Notes under the pieces: model-generated
Seen by the model: the letters and a program-made list of their open reading frames with translations, nothing else
Told to the model about the DNA's origin: nothing
Databases searched by the model: none
NCBI RefSeq assembly: GCF_900635445.1
Contig: NZ_LR134117.1
Span: 744,001 to 808,000, forward strand
DNA: 64,000 bases
DNA from: Serratia odorifera
GTDB lineage: Bacteria > Pseudomonadota > Gammaproteobacteria > Enterobacterales > Enterobacteriaceae
Direction of reading: 5' to 3'
Position numbers and translations under genes: made by a program
Part shown: positions 1 through 7,732 of the stretch, in pieces
Numbering within the stretch: the stretch's first letter is position 1
How the letters are laid out: every line of letters begins with the position of its first letter

Positions 1-485
1 ACTTCTTTTGCCAGATCCATTCCTTTCAGCCCTGGGAAGGCCTTGGCCTTTTCCAGCGCCAGCGCTGCGTCCGGCGCGTCGCCGGCAATGATGCAGCCGT
101 TTTGCGCCCCCTTTTCACGCAGCAGACGCGTCAACTTGCGGGTATCGATATCGGCAATCGCCACAATGTTGTTGCGCTTCAGGTATTCCGACAGCCCTTC
201 TTCACAGCGGTAGTTGCTGGCAATCAACGGGAGGTCGCGAATAACAAGGCCTTGAGCGTGAACAGCGGAGGATTCTGCGTCGGAAGCATTGGTGCCGACA
301 TTGCCGATATGGGGATAAGTAAGAGTAACGATCTGGCGGGAGTAGGAAGGATCGGTGAGGATTTCTTGATAGCCGGTCATCGACGTATTGAAGACCACTT
401 CCCCCACTGCCGTACCTTCTGCCCCGATGGCCCGACCGTGGAATTGGGTTCCGTCTTCCAGAACCAATAGCGCTGACTTAATCAA
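1..485 (-). CDS. carA: carbamoyl-phosphate synthase small subunit, N-terminal part (runs off the window)
   Basis: Glutamine-hydrolysing subunit of carbamoyl-phosphate synthase, feeding arginine and pyrimidine synthesis. The minus strand encodes about 161 residues starting MIKSALLVLEDGTQFHGRA and reaching the window edge in frame; only the N-terminal domain is present and the amidotransferase domain lies outside. The start is TTG at 485-483, the same start codon as E. coli carA, preceded by a strong GGAGGG ribosome site at about 490-496. No frame break is seen. ARG-box-like operators lie immediately upstream, which fits arginine control of carAB. Identification is very secure from the N-terminal sequence. 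Confidence 0.95.
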   Translation of the reverse strand, partial: MIKSALLVLEDGTQFHGRAIGAEGTAVGEVVFNTSMTGYQEILTDPSYSRQIVTLTYPHIGNVGTNASDAESSAVHAQGLVIRDLPLIASNYRCEEGLSEYLKRNNIVAIADIDTRKLTRLLREKGAQNGCIIAGDAPDAALALEKAKAFPGLKGMDLAKE

Positions 486-496
486 AACACCCTCCG

Positions 497-535
497 AGGA
501 ATAATCAATCACAATATTTTGCATATTAATTCAGA
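497..535 (-). promoter_or_regulatory. tandem ARG boxes (ArgR operators) of carAB
   Basis: Read on the minus strand, 535-518 is TCTGAATTAATATGCAAA and 514-497 is TTGTGATTGATTATTCCT. Both resemble the 18-bp ARG box (TGAAT-N4-ATTCA type), separated by 3 bp as in the usual tandem arrangement. They sit directly upstream of the carA ribosome site, where E. coli carAB has its arginine-repressed P2 promoter. The first box matches better than the second. ArgR binding is inferred from the match and the position. Confidence 0.7.
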
Positions 536-874
536 TATCGCGATCTAAATCAATGCAAAAACCGGCCTCAAGGCTAATTTTTGGCAAATTGGGCGCATTT
601 TAATGATGGGTGCTCGGTTTGTCTACTCCAAGTGGCATTTTTCTAGTTATTTTTGCATATTTCACGCATTTCTTGCTATCTCAGCCATAAAAACACATGG
701 AAACCCGCAATGGGTAAACGGTTGCGAGCCACAATGACAGAAAATCCGGCGCATCGCCACCTGACGGACGATAACCGGGCGTCAAAAAGGTTAACAAGCC
801 AATAAAAATCCGAGTTAACCATTAAAAACACAAAAAAAATCAACCTATCGCGTCGAAATCGCTATTTTTCATGT

Positions 875-904
875 TAAAAAAAAGGACAATAAAAATATTG
901 TCCT
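875..904 (-). terminator. Rho-independent terminator downstream of dapB
   Basis: Perfect inverted repeat: AGGACAATA at 883-891, loop AAAA, TATTGTCCT at 896-904. On the minus strand it is followed by a run of T residues (complement of the A-run at 875-883). It lies about 50 bp past the dapB stop. The rest of the 486-956 gap holds the carA operators and A/T-rich sequence with no other gene that I can support. Confidence 0.75.
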
Positions 905-956
905 ATTATCATATCGTTATGATTAACTCACACACATCACGATGATGTTCGATAAA

Positions 957-1779
957 TTATAACTGGTGCAAACCCAGCACGTCACGCATATCAAATAGAC
1001 CATTTTGCCGATCTGACAGCCAACTTGCCGCACGAACCGCACCATTGGCAAATGTCATGCGACTGGAAGCCTTATGGGTAATTTCTACCCGTTCCCCGAT
1101 GTCGGCAAAACATGGCAGTGTGCTCACCGACGATATCCCCGGCGCGAATAGTGGCAAAACCGATGCTGTGCGGATCGCGTTCGCCGGTATGCCCTTCACG
1201 GGCGTACACCGCACAGTCTTTCAGATCGCGGCCCAGCGCATCGGCGATGGCTTCGCCCATCGCCAGGGCGGTGCCCGAGGGTGCATCCACCTTATGGCGG
1301 TGATGTGCTTCAACAATTTCGATGTCGGTATAGTCGCCCATTACTTTGGCGGCCTTCTCGAGCAGTTTCAGCACCACATTGACGCCGACGCTGAAGTTGG
1401 CGGCAAACACGATGCCAATCTGCTGCGCGGCATCGCGAATAGCCGCTTTGCCAGCATCGTCAAAACCGGTGGTGCCAATCACCATCGCCTTGCGATGCTC
1501 GACGCAAAACGCCAGATGCGCCAGCGTGCCTTCCGGGCGGGTGAAATCGATCAGAATGTCGAAGTCATCCGCCACCTTTTGCAAACTCTCGCTCACGGTC
1601 ACGCCCAGCGCGCCGATACCGGCCAGTTCGCCAGCATCGGTGCCCAGCAGGCTGGAGCCTGGACGCTCCAATGCCGCCCCCAGCACCACACCCTGTGCCT
1701 GCTGTACGGCCTGGATCAATTGACGTCCCATCCGGCCACCGGAACCCGCAATCGCAATGCGAATCTGTGAATCAGTCAT
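957..1779 (-). CDS. dapB: 4-hydroxy-tetrahydrodipicolinate reductase (one frameshift in this sequence)
   Basis: NAD(P)H-dependent reductase of the diaminopimelate/lysine pathway, cytoplasmic. The N-terminal Rossmann motif IAIAGSGGRMGR (residues 8-19) and the active-site segment EAHHRHKVDAPSGTA are present. The frame is intact from ATG 1779 to about codon 223, where GDIVGEHTAMF is followed by unrelated sequence. The expected tail (FADIGERVEITHKASSR to GLFDMRDVLGLHQL) continues one frame over and stops at 957. The cause is one extra A in the run at 1107-1110. The corrected length is about 273 residues, the family norm. dapB is essential for peptidoglycan, so a sequencing error is the likely explanation. 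Confidence 0.93.
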
Positions 1780-2004
1780 GCTTTATCTCTCTTTTTGATT
1801 TGATGCCTATTCCATAGGCTATCGATTCAGGGTAACCGCCCCACCTTACCACTGCCAGAGGATTTAAATCATGATTAGAAAATTATGTTATCCCCGGTTT
1901 TTTATCAGTAACGCTATCAATGGCTGATAACTCAGCTCGCACGGCGTCAACCGCTGATTGTACATAATCATGCAATTTTGTCGCAGGGCATCACGCACCG
2001 ATCC

Positions 2005-3264
2005 TCAGGGGGCCGGCGTGGCCAGACGGCTTTTGTCGGCAAAGGCTGCCGGCGCTTTGCCACTGAGCGTAAAAGCCGAAATACAGGTGAACAACAGCGC
2101 AATGCAGCCCAGGATCAGATAGGCCGTCTTAAAGCCATACGCCGCATACATCATACCGGCCGCGTATGACATGACGATCGCCGAAAGCTGCTTGAAAAAA
2201 CAGAAACCGAACAGGTAGATCGAGGCCGACAGCTTGACGTCGAATTGCGTGGTGATGTACTTGAAAATACCGACCAGCAAAAACGGCACTTCAAACATAT
2301 GCAAGGTTTTCAGCACGATCACTGCCGGCACCGAATCCGCAAAGGACGATCCGATGATCCGTAGCGACATGATGACTCCAGCGATCAACAAGGCATTCTT
2401 GCCGCCAATGCGGTTGATAATCAGCGGTGCGAAAAACATGATGAAGGCGTTGAGAAACTCCCCGAGGGTGGTGACATAGCCAAACGCCTGGGTGCCGGCA
2501 TGACGATCCGCGAAGAACGAGGTGAAGAAGTTGGCGAACTGCTGATCGAATACGTCATAGACGCAGGCCACGCCAACGATATACAGCACCAGATACCAAA
2601 ACTTGCGCATCTTCAGCAACTGCAAAGCGGATCGCAGGCTGACCGGGTTCTTGTTCAACGCCAACTGGTCTGCCACCGTCACGGTATGGCTTTTTTCTGG
2701 CCGGAACAGAAACAGCAGCAGCGCCAGGATCAGCGTGCAGCCCGACGCCAGCCAAAACGAAAATTGGTTATTGATGGTAAACATGTAGCCGACGATGGAA
2801 GCGCAAATCGCCCAGCCGATACAGCCAAACAGCCGCACCCGGCCATATTCGAAATGGCTGCGGCGGCTGACTTTTTCAACATAGGCTTCGATCGCCGGCG
2901 AACCGCCGCTGGCAACCAGTCCTAAATAGAGGCCGCACAGCAATGCGCCAAGCCAAAAATGCGTTTGCAGCAGTGGTGATATCACATAGATAAACAACGG
3001 TGCCAAAAACATCAGCAATATGATAATCATCCACAACAGATGTTTTTTCAGTCCAAATTTATCGGTGATCACGCCAAATACCGGTTGGCAAACCAGGGCA
3101 AAGAACGCAGTGATCGAAAACACCAGGCCGGTTTGCTGTTGGTCAAGATGATTGACGTCATGCAACCAGATGGGAAAGAAGGGCAGAATCGAACCAAGAA
3201 TGAAAAAGTAGAAGAAGCAAAAACCGCTGAATATCCAGAAATTCTTGTTTTTTAGATAGAACAT
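2005..3264 (-). CDS. LacY-family oligosaccharide:H+ symporter (galactoside/melibiose permease)
   Basis: A 419-residue, 12-helix major facilitator clearly of the LacY/MelY family, aligned with E. coli LacY almost without gaps. All residues central to LacY coupling are kept: E126 in IEAYVEKVSRRS, R144 in YGRVRLFGC, E269 in TTLGEFLNA, R302 in SLRIIGSS, and H322/E325 in LKTLHMFEVPFLL. A ribosome site (AAGGGATGG) precedes ATG 3264. It lies 78 bp downstream of an alpha-galactosidase on the same strand, so melibiose or raffinose uptake is more likely than lactose; no beta-galactosidase is nearby. The substrate is inferred from context only. Confidence 0.88.
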   Translation of the reverse strand: MFYLKNKNFWIFSGFCFFYFFILGSILPFFPIWLHDVNHLDQQQTGLVFSITAFFALVCQPVFGVITDKFGLKKHLLWMIIILLMFLAPLFIYVISPLLQTHFWLGALLCGLYLGLVASGGSPAIEAYVEKVSRRSHFEYGRVRLFGCIGWAICASIVGYMFTINNQFSFWLASGCTLILALLLFLFRPEKSHTVTVADQLALNKNPVSLRSALQLLKMRKFWYLVLYIVGVACVYDVFDQQFANFFTSFFADRHAGTQAFGYVTTLGEFLNAFIMFFAPLIINRIGGKNALLIAGVIMSLRIIGSSFADSVPAVIVLKTLHMFEVPFLLVGIFKYITTQFDVKLSASIYLFGFCFFKQLSAIVMSYAAGMMYAAYGFKTAYLILGCIALLFTCISAFTLSGKAPAAFADKSRLATPAP

Positions 3265-3342
3265 AGCTCGCCATCCCTTTTTGCAGGCGCGGGATCCGCG
3301 CCTGTGATGTTATTGGAGGAAGTGATGCGCAGGAGAGAACGG

Positions 3343-4650
3343 TTAGTGGTATGCCGGCAGCCAGTCGCCGTGAGCTTCGATCAAGGCATCGCACAGCTTG
3401 CGAATGTCATCGATGGATAATTCGGCCGAAGTATGTGGATCAAGCAACGCGGCATGGTAAATCGCCTCGCGTTTCTGGCTAACCGCCGCTTCGATGGTCA
3501 GCAATTGCGTATTGATGTTGGTGCGGTTAAGCGCCGCCAGTTGCTCCGGCAAGTTACCGACGTGACACGGTGTGACACCCTGCCCATCCACCAGGCAAGG
3601 CACCTCCACGCAGGCCTCATTGGGCAGGTTGGTGATCACCCCGCTATTGAGCACGTTGCCGCCGATCTTGTACGGCCGATCGGTTTCCATCGCCTCGATG
3701 ATGTATGAGGCGTATTCATGGGTCCGCGTGTGGCTAAGGTGGCTATCATGGGTCAATGCCTGCTTTTGCTGCTCCCATTGGGCAATTTGCTCGACGCAGC
3801 GACGCGGATATTCATCCAGCGGAATATTGAACCGCTCTATCAGTTCCGGGTAGTTGCGCTTGATCCAGTAAGGCATATATTCGGCGTTATGTTCGGAAGA
3901 CTCGGTCACGTAATAACCGAAGGTTTTCATGATCTCATGCCGCACCATATCATCGTGCTTGCCGTGCAGCGCGGCGGCGCGACGCTTGATTTCCGGATAG
4001 AGATCCTGACCGTGGCGACGGATATCCAACAGCCAGGCCATGTGGTTGATGCCCGCGATATGGAACTGCACGTCATCGCTCGGCATATCAACACTTTTCA
4101 ACAGCGTCTCTGCGCATACCTGGACGCTGTGACACAGCCCTACGGTTTTCACGCCGGTATAACGCAGCATCGCGCCGGTCAGCGAGGCCATCGGATTGGT
4201 GTAGTTCAGCAACCAGGCGTCCGGGCAAACCTCTTCCATATCGCGCGCAAAGGAGAACAGCACCGGGATGGTGCGCAGGGCACGGAAGATGCCGCCAATG
4301 CCCAGCGTATCGGCGATGGTCTGGCGCAGGCCAAATCGGTTCGCCACCTCAAAGTCGGTGATGGTACAGGGATCGTAGCCGCCGACCTGGATGGCGTTTA
4401 CCACGTAATCGGCATTTTTCAGCGCCGCACGGCGCTGCTCGACGCCGAGGTAAGGCGTGATGATCGCTTTACCGCCGTTGACGTTTTGATTGATGTTGTT
4501 GAGCATGGTCAGCGATTCATTCAAGCGGCCGCTATCGATATCGTACAGCGCGATTTCCACTTCCTGTAACACCGGGGTGCACATGATATCCCCCAACACA
4601 TTCTTGGCGAAAATAGTGCTACCCGCGCCCATAAACGTCACTTTAATCAT
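3343..4650 (-). CDS. melA: alpha-galactosidase, glycoside hydrolase family 4 (MelA type)
   Basis: A 435-residue NAD+- and Mn2+-dependent GH4 enzyme that hydrolyses alpha-galactosides such as melibiose in the cytoplasm. The N-terminal dinucleotide-binding motif VTFMGAGSTIFAKN (residues 4-17) is present. So are LLNYTNPMASL, the metal-binding GLCHSVQ and the IAGINHMAW segment carrying the family's Cys and His ligands. Length is close to E. coli MelA (451). GGAG lies 8 bases before ATG 4650. It heads a two-gene operon with the LacY-type permease and diverges from an AraC-type regulator, a classical inducible sugar module. Other GH4 specificities are possible, but the similarity is closest to MelA. 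Confidence 0.88.
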   Translation of the reverse strand: MIKVTFMGAGSTIFAKNVLGDIMCTPVLQEVEIALYDIDSGRLNESLTMLNNINQNVNGGKAIITPYLGVEQRRAALKNADYVVNAIQVGGYDPCTITDFEVANRFGLRQTIADTLGIGGIFRALRTIPVLFSFARDMEEVCPDAWLLNYTNPMASLTGAMLRYTGVKTVGLCHSVQVCAETLLKSVDMPSDDVQFHIAGINHMAWLLDIRRHGQDLYPEIKRRAAALHGKHDDMVRHEIMKTFGYYVTESSEHNAEYMPYWIKRNYPELIERFNIPLDEYPRRCVEQIAQWEQQKQALTHDSHLSHTRTHEYASYIIEAMETDRPYKIGGNVLNSGVITNLPNEACVEVPCLVDGQGVTPCHVGNLPEQLAALNRTNINTQLLTIEAAVSQKREAIYHAALLDPHTSAELSIDDIRKLCDALIEAHGDWLPAYH

Positions 4651-4871
4651 CTCATTTCTCCACTGTTGCGAGGCGAATTACCGTTGGTGTGTGTTGAAAG
4701 TAGTGGTCAAGCGAAGGGTTGTATATGGAGGAAAGTGACCTGATTATGGGTAAAAATGACGCCAGGAAAAAAGTGTGAGCTGAGTCTTGCTGTACTTAAC
4801 CAACAACATACGTCATGACAACAAGCTGCTACCGTTAATGTCACAGCGTGCCGATAGCAAGGGAGCAATTG

Positions 4872-5744
4872 ATGCATAAGAGTTTTGTCCTGGCAAACAC
4901 CTCGAACATCGAACTGAACGTGTTCCAGTTTGGCGTCGAGGATTGCGCGCCAGGCCACTGTTTTGGTCCAGCGGTGCGCCAGCATTACCTATTTCATTAT
5001 GTGATATCCGGCACCGGCACCCTGCATACCGACCATGGCGCTTTTAGCGTGCATCCCGGCGAGGGCTTTCTGATTTACCCGCACGATGTCACCACCTACA
5101 GCGCCGACCAACAGCACCCCTGGCACTACATGTGGATCGAAGTTGACGGACTGATGGCGGCCAATATCTTTCAACAATGTCGCCTCAGCCGCCAAATGCC
5201 GATTTATCGCCCGCAACGTTATACGCCGGACGCTGCTGAGCGAGGTTATCTGACAGAGATCGTCGCGCATCAACAAAACGAAGCCTGGCTGAAGATTATC
5301 GGCTTGAGTTACCTGTTTTTTTCCGCGCTGATTGCCAATGCGCATGCGCAACCAAAAGAAAAACCGCCGGAAAAGCAGCGTCACCTGGCAAAAGCGATAA
5401 AATATATCGAGAGTCGTTACCACGAGAATATCTCTATCGCCCAGTTGGCCAATTATTGCAGTATTAATCGCAGTTATATGAGCCGACTGTTCAAGGCCGA
5501 GTTTGGCCTCGGGCCAAAAGAATATCTGTTGCAGTATCGTATGAACATCGCCGCCGGCCTGCTGCGCCACGGCAGTGCGGCCATCAAGGTGGTGGCTCTG
5601 TCGGTGGGTTACGCCAACCAACTGCATTTCTCCAAGGCGTTCAAGCAGGTACATGGCCTGACGCCGAGCGCCTGGCGCCACGGCGCAGACAGCCAGAGCC
5701 TTGATGCGCGCATCGCACCTCGGCTGATTGCACCGACGCTGTAA
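4872..5744 (+). CDS. AraC-family transcriptional regulator of the alpha-galactoside operon
   Basis: About 290 residues: an N-terminal cupin sensor domain (RQHYLFHYVISGTGTLHTDHG, then PGEGFLIYPHDVTTY) and a C-terminal double helix-turn-helix (IAQLANYCSINRSYMSRLFK and VVALSVGYANQLHFSKAFK, ending in LTPSAW). ATG 4872 is preferred over the in-frame start at 4848 because GGGAG at 4861-4865 is correctly spaced. It is divergent from melA across about 220 bp, so it probably activates melA and the permease with alpha-galactoside as ligand. It resembles MsmR/RafR-type regulators. The ligand is inferred from context. Confidence 0.85.
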   Translation: MHKSFVLANTSNIELNVFQFGVEDCAPGHCFGPAVRQHYLFHYVISGTGTLHTDHGAFSVHPGEGFLIYPHDVTTYSADQQHPWHYMWIEVDGLMAANIFQQCRLSRQMPIYRPQRYTPDAAERGYLTEIVAHQQNEAWLKIIGLSYLFFSALIANAHAQPKEKPPEKQRHLAKAIKYIESRYHENISIAQLANYCSINRSYMSRLFKAEFGLGPKEYLLQYRMNIAAGLLRHGSAAIKVVALSVGYANQLHFSKAFKQVHGLTPSAWRHGADSQSLDARIAPRLIAPTL

Positions 5745-5749
5745 CGCAA

Positions 5750-5773
5750 AACGGGGAGCCGAAGCTCCCCGTT
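5750..5773. terminator. bidirectional terminator between the AraC-type gene and ispH
   Basis: Perfect 10-bp stem AACGGGGAGC (5750-5759), loop CGAA, GCTCCCCGTT (5764-5773), with T-rich sequence after it on the plus strand and AAAA before it. It lies between convergent genes ending at 5744 and 5791. Confidence 0.85.
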
Positions 5774-5790
5774 ATTTTATCGTTATTGGC

Positions 5791-6744
5791 TCAATCGACC
5801 TGCTTGATGTCTACCCGCAGCTCTTTCGGCACCTCGAACACGATATTCTCTTCACGGCCGGTGATTTCATGCACCTCCTTGCCGCCCAGCGCCTTCAGGC
5901 GACCGATCACATCCTGCACCAGCACGTCCGGCGCAGAAGCGCCGGCGGTAACGCCGATGTTGCTGGCGTTTTTCAGCCATTGCTCCTGAATATCTGCCGC
6001 CGAATCAATCAGATATGCTGGTTTACCCACCCGCTGCGCCAGCTCGGCCAGGCGGTTGGAGTTGGAGGAGTTCTTTGAGCCAACCACCAGCACCACGTCC
6101 GCGTCGCCCGCCAGATTGCGTACCGCTTCCTGCCGGTTGGTGGTCGCGTAGCAGATATCGTCCTTGCGCGGACCGATGATTTTCGGGAAGCGTTGACGCA
6201 AGGCGTCAATCACGTCCGAGGTATCATCGACCGACAACGTGGTCTGCGTCATAAAGCACAGGTTGTCTTCGTTCTTCACCTGCAGTTTCCAGACGTCTTG
6301 CGGCGACTCAACCAGGTACATGCCTCCTTGCGGATTGCTGTATTGGCCCATGGTGCCTTCAACTTCCGGATGACCGGCGTGACCAATCAGGATCGCCTCG
6401 GTGCCCTTGCGGCTGGCGCGCGCCACCTCCATATGCACTTTGGTCACCAGCGGACAGGTAGCGTCGAACAGCATAGTCAGATCGCGCGCTTTGGCTTCGG
6501 CGCGCACCGCCTGCGAAACGCCGTGTGCCGAGAAGATCAGAATCGAGCCGTCCGGCACTTCGGCAATCTCTTCAATAAACACCGCCCCACGTGCGCGCAG
6601 GCTGTCCACCACGTAGCGGTTGTGCACCACTTCGTGACGCACGTAGATCGGCGCGCCGTAAAGCTCCAGCGCGCGTTCCACGATGCTGATCGCACGATCA
6701 ACCCCGGCACAAAAGCCGCGGGGGTTAGCCAGCAATATTTGCAT
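5791..6744 (-). CDS. ispH: 4-hydroxy-3-methylbut-2-enyl diphosphate reductase
   Basis: Iron-sulphur enzyme for the last step of the MEP isoprenoid pathway, making IPP and DMAPP. The 317 residues carry the three cluster cysteines (C12 in NPRGFCAG, about C97 in FDATCPLV, about C198 in KDDICYAT) and the active-site histidines in RHEVVHN and FSAHGVSQ. ATG 6744 lies inside the 3' end of fkpB (20-nt overlap), so the gene is translationally coupled at the end of the ileS-lspA-fkpB-ispH operon, as in E. coli. Normal length and no oddity. Confidence 0.97.
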   Translation of the reverse strand: MQILLANPRGFCAGVDRAISIVERALELYGAPIYVRHEVVHNRYVVDSLRARGAVFIEEIAEVPDGSILIFSAHGVSQAVRAEAKARDLTMLFDATCPLVTKVHMEVARASRKGTEAILIGHAGHPEVEGTMGQYSNPQGGMYLVESPQDVWKLQVKNEDNLCFMTQTTLSVDDTSDVIDALRQRFPKIIGPRKDDICYATTNRQEAVRNLAGDADVVLVVGSKNSSNSNRLAELAQRVGKPAYLIDSAADIQEQWLKNASNIGVTAGASAPDVLVQDVIGRLKALGGKEVHEITGREENIVFEVPKELRVDIKQVD

Positions 6745-7195
6745 GCGTCTCCTCCTGCTGCGGATCGATTTCCAGTACCTCGATATCGAAGGTCACCGGG
6801 TGTCCCGCCAGCGGATGGTTAAAATCAACGGTCACCGAGTCTTCTGCGACTTCACGCACCACGCCCGGCATTTCGCTGCCGTCGATGGCGGTGAACAGCA
6901 TAATGGTGCCCACCTCCGGTACGCCGGTTTGCGCAAAGTCACGGCGCAAGAAGAACTGAATCAGATCCGGGTTATTGTCGCCAAACGCGTCTTCCGGTTG
7001 TAGCGTGAACGCGCATTTGTCGCCGGCACGCAGGCCAACCAGTTGCTGCTCCAACGGCGCCGACAAACTGCCGTCGCCCAGTCGAAACAGCGCCGGCTTA
7101 CCGTTACCGCGCGTGGATTCCGCAGTGGAGCCGTCTTCCAGTTTCAGCGTAAAGTGCACCAGCACCGCGCTGTCGGATTGTACTTGGGCCGTCAT
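6725..7195 (-). CDS. fkpB: FKBP-type peptidyl-prolyl cis-trans isomerase (SlpA/FkpB)
   Basis: A 156-residue FKBP-fold prolyl isomerase of the SlpA/FkpB type with an inserted flap domain. AVLVHFTLKLEDGSTAEST and FNHPLAGHPVTFDIEVLEI are family hallmarks. The ATG at 7195-7193 is chosen because AAGGTGAG precedes it and the protein then begins MTAQVQSDSAVLVHF, aligning residue for residue with E. coli FkpB. A GTG nine bases upstream (7204) is the alternative. It follows lspA with almost no gap and overlaps ispH by 20 nt. Confidence 0.95.
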   Translation of the reverse strand: MTAQVQSDSAVLVHFTLKLEDGSTAESTRGNGKPALFRLGDGSLSAPLEQQLVGLRAGDKCAFTLQPEDAFGDNNPDLIQFFLRRDFAQTGVPEVGTIMLFTAIDGSEMPGVVREVAEDSVTVDFNHPLAGHPVTFDIEVLEIDPQQEETHANIAG

Positions 7196-7196
7196 G

Positions 7197-7718
7197 TTAC
7201 TCACCTTGTTGCTTGTTCTGGCTGTCGCTTGCGCGCTTGCTGGCCGGCAAGAAACCTTCCAGTACGATCATCGCTGCCCCTACGCAGATGAAACTGTCTG
7301 CCAGGTTAAAGGTCGGGTAATGCCAGTTGCCGACGTAAAAATCGATAAAGTCGACCACGAAGCCGTGCCACAGACGATCGAACAAATTACCCAGCGCGCC
7401 ACCGATAATAAAAGCGTAGGCGATATTGTTCAGCTTCTGCGTCGCCTGGCTGCGATACATCATCACCAGCAATACCACCACAATGGCGATGGCAATGCCG
7501 GCAAAGAACCAGCGCTGCCAACCGCCATGGTCAGCCAGGAAGCTGAACGCCGCGCCGTAGTTGCGTGCATAGTACAGGTTAAACGAAGGGATCAAGGGCT
7601 GGGACTGGCCCAGCACAAAATGGCTCAGGATCCACTGCTTGCTGGCGAAATCCAGCACCAGCACTACCAACACCAGCCACAGCCAACGCAGGCCGGTCGT
7701 ACAGATCGGTTTTCTCAT
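7197..7718 (-). CDS. lspA: lipoprotein signal peptidase (signal peptidase II)
   Basis: Inner-membrane aspartyl protease that cleaves prolipoprotein signal peptides. It has four transmembrane helices and the two catalytic aspartates in GNLFDRLWHG and FNLADSFICVG; ARNYGAAFSFLAD is also conserved. I choose ATG 7718 (MRKPICTTGLRW), which matches the family N-terminus. An upstream in-frame ATG at 7733, overlapping the ileS stop as TAATG, would add five residues. It sits between ileS and fkpB in the conserved operon. Confidence 0.95.
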   Translation of the reverse strand: MRKPICTTGLRWLWLVLVVLVLDFASKQWILSHFVLGQSQPLIPSFNLYYARNYGAAFSFLADHGGWQRWFFAGIAIAIVVVLLVMMYRSQATQKLNNIAYAFIIGGALGNLFDRLWHGFVVDFIDFYVGNWHYPTFNLADSFICVGAAMIVLEGFLPASKRASDSQNKQQGE

Positions 7719-7732
7719 CAGGCGCTTGTTCA

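Noticed and set aside
1045..1770. Long plus-strand frame opposite dapB
   Set aside because: Antisense shadow of a GC-rich gene; the product has no family features and the minus strand clearly encodes DapB.
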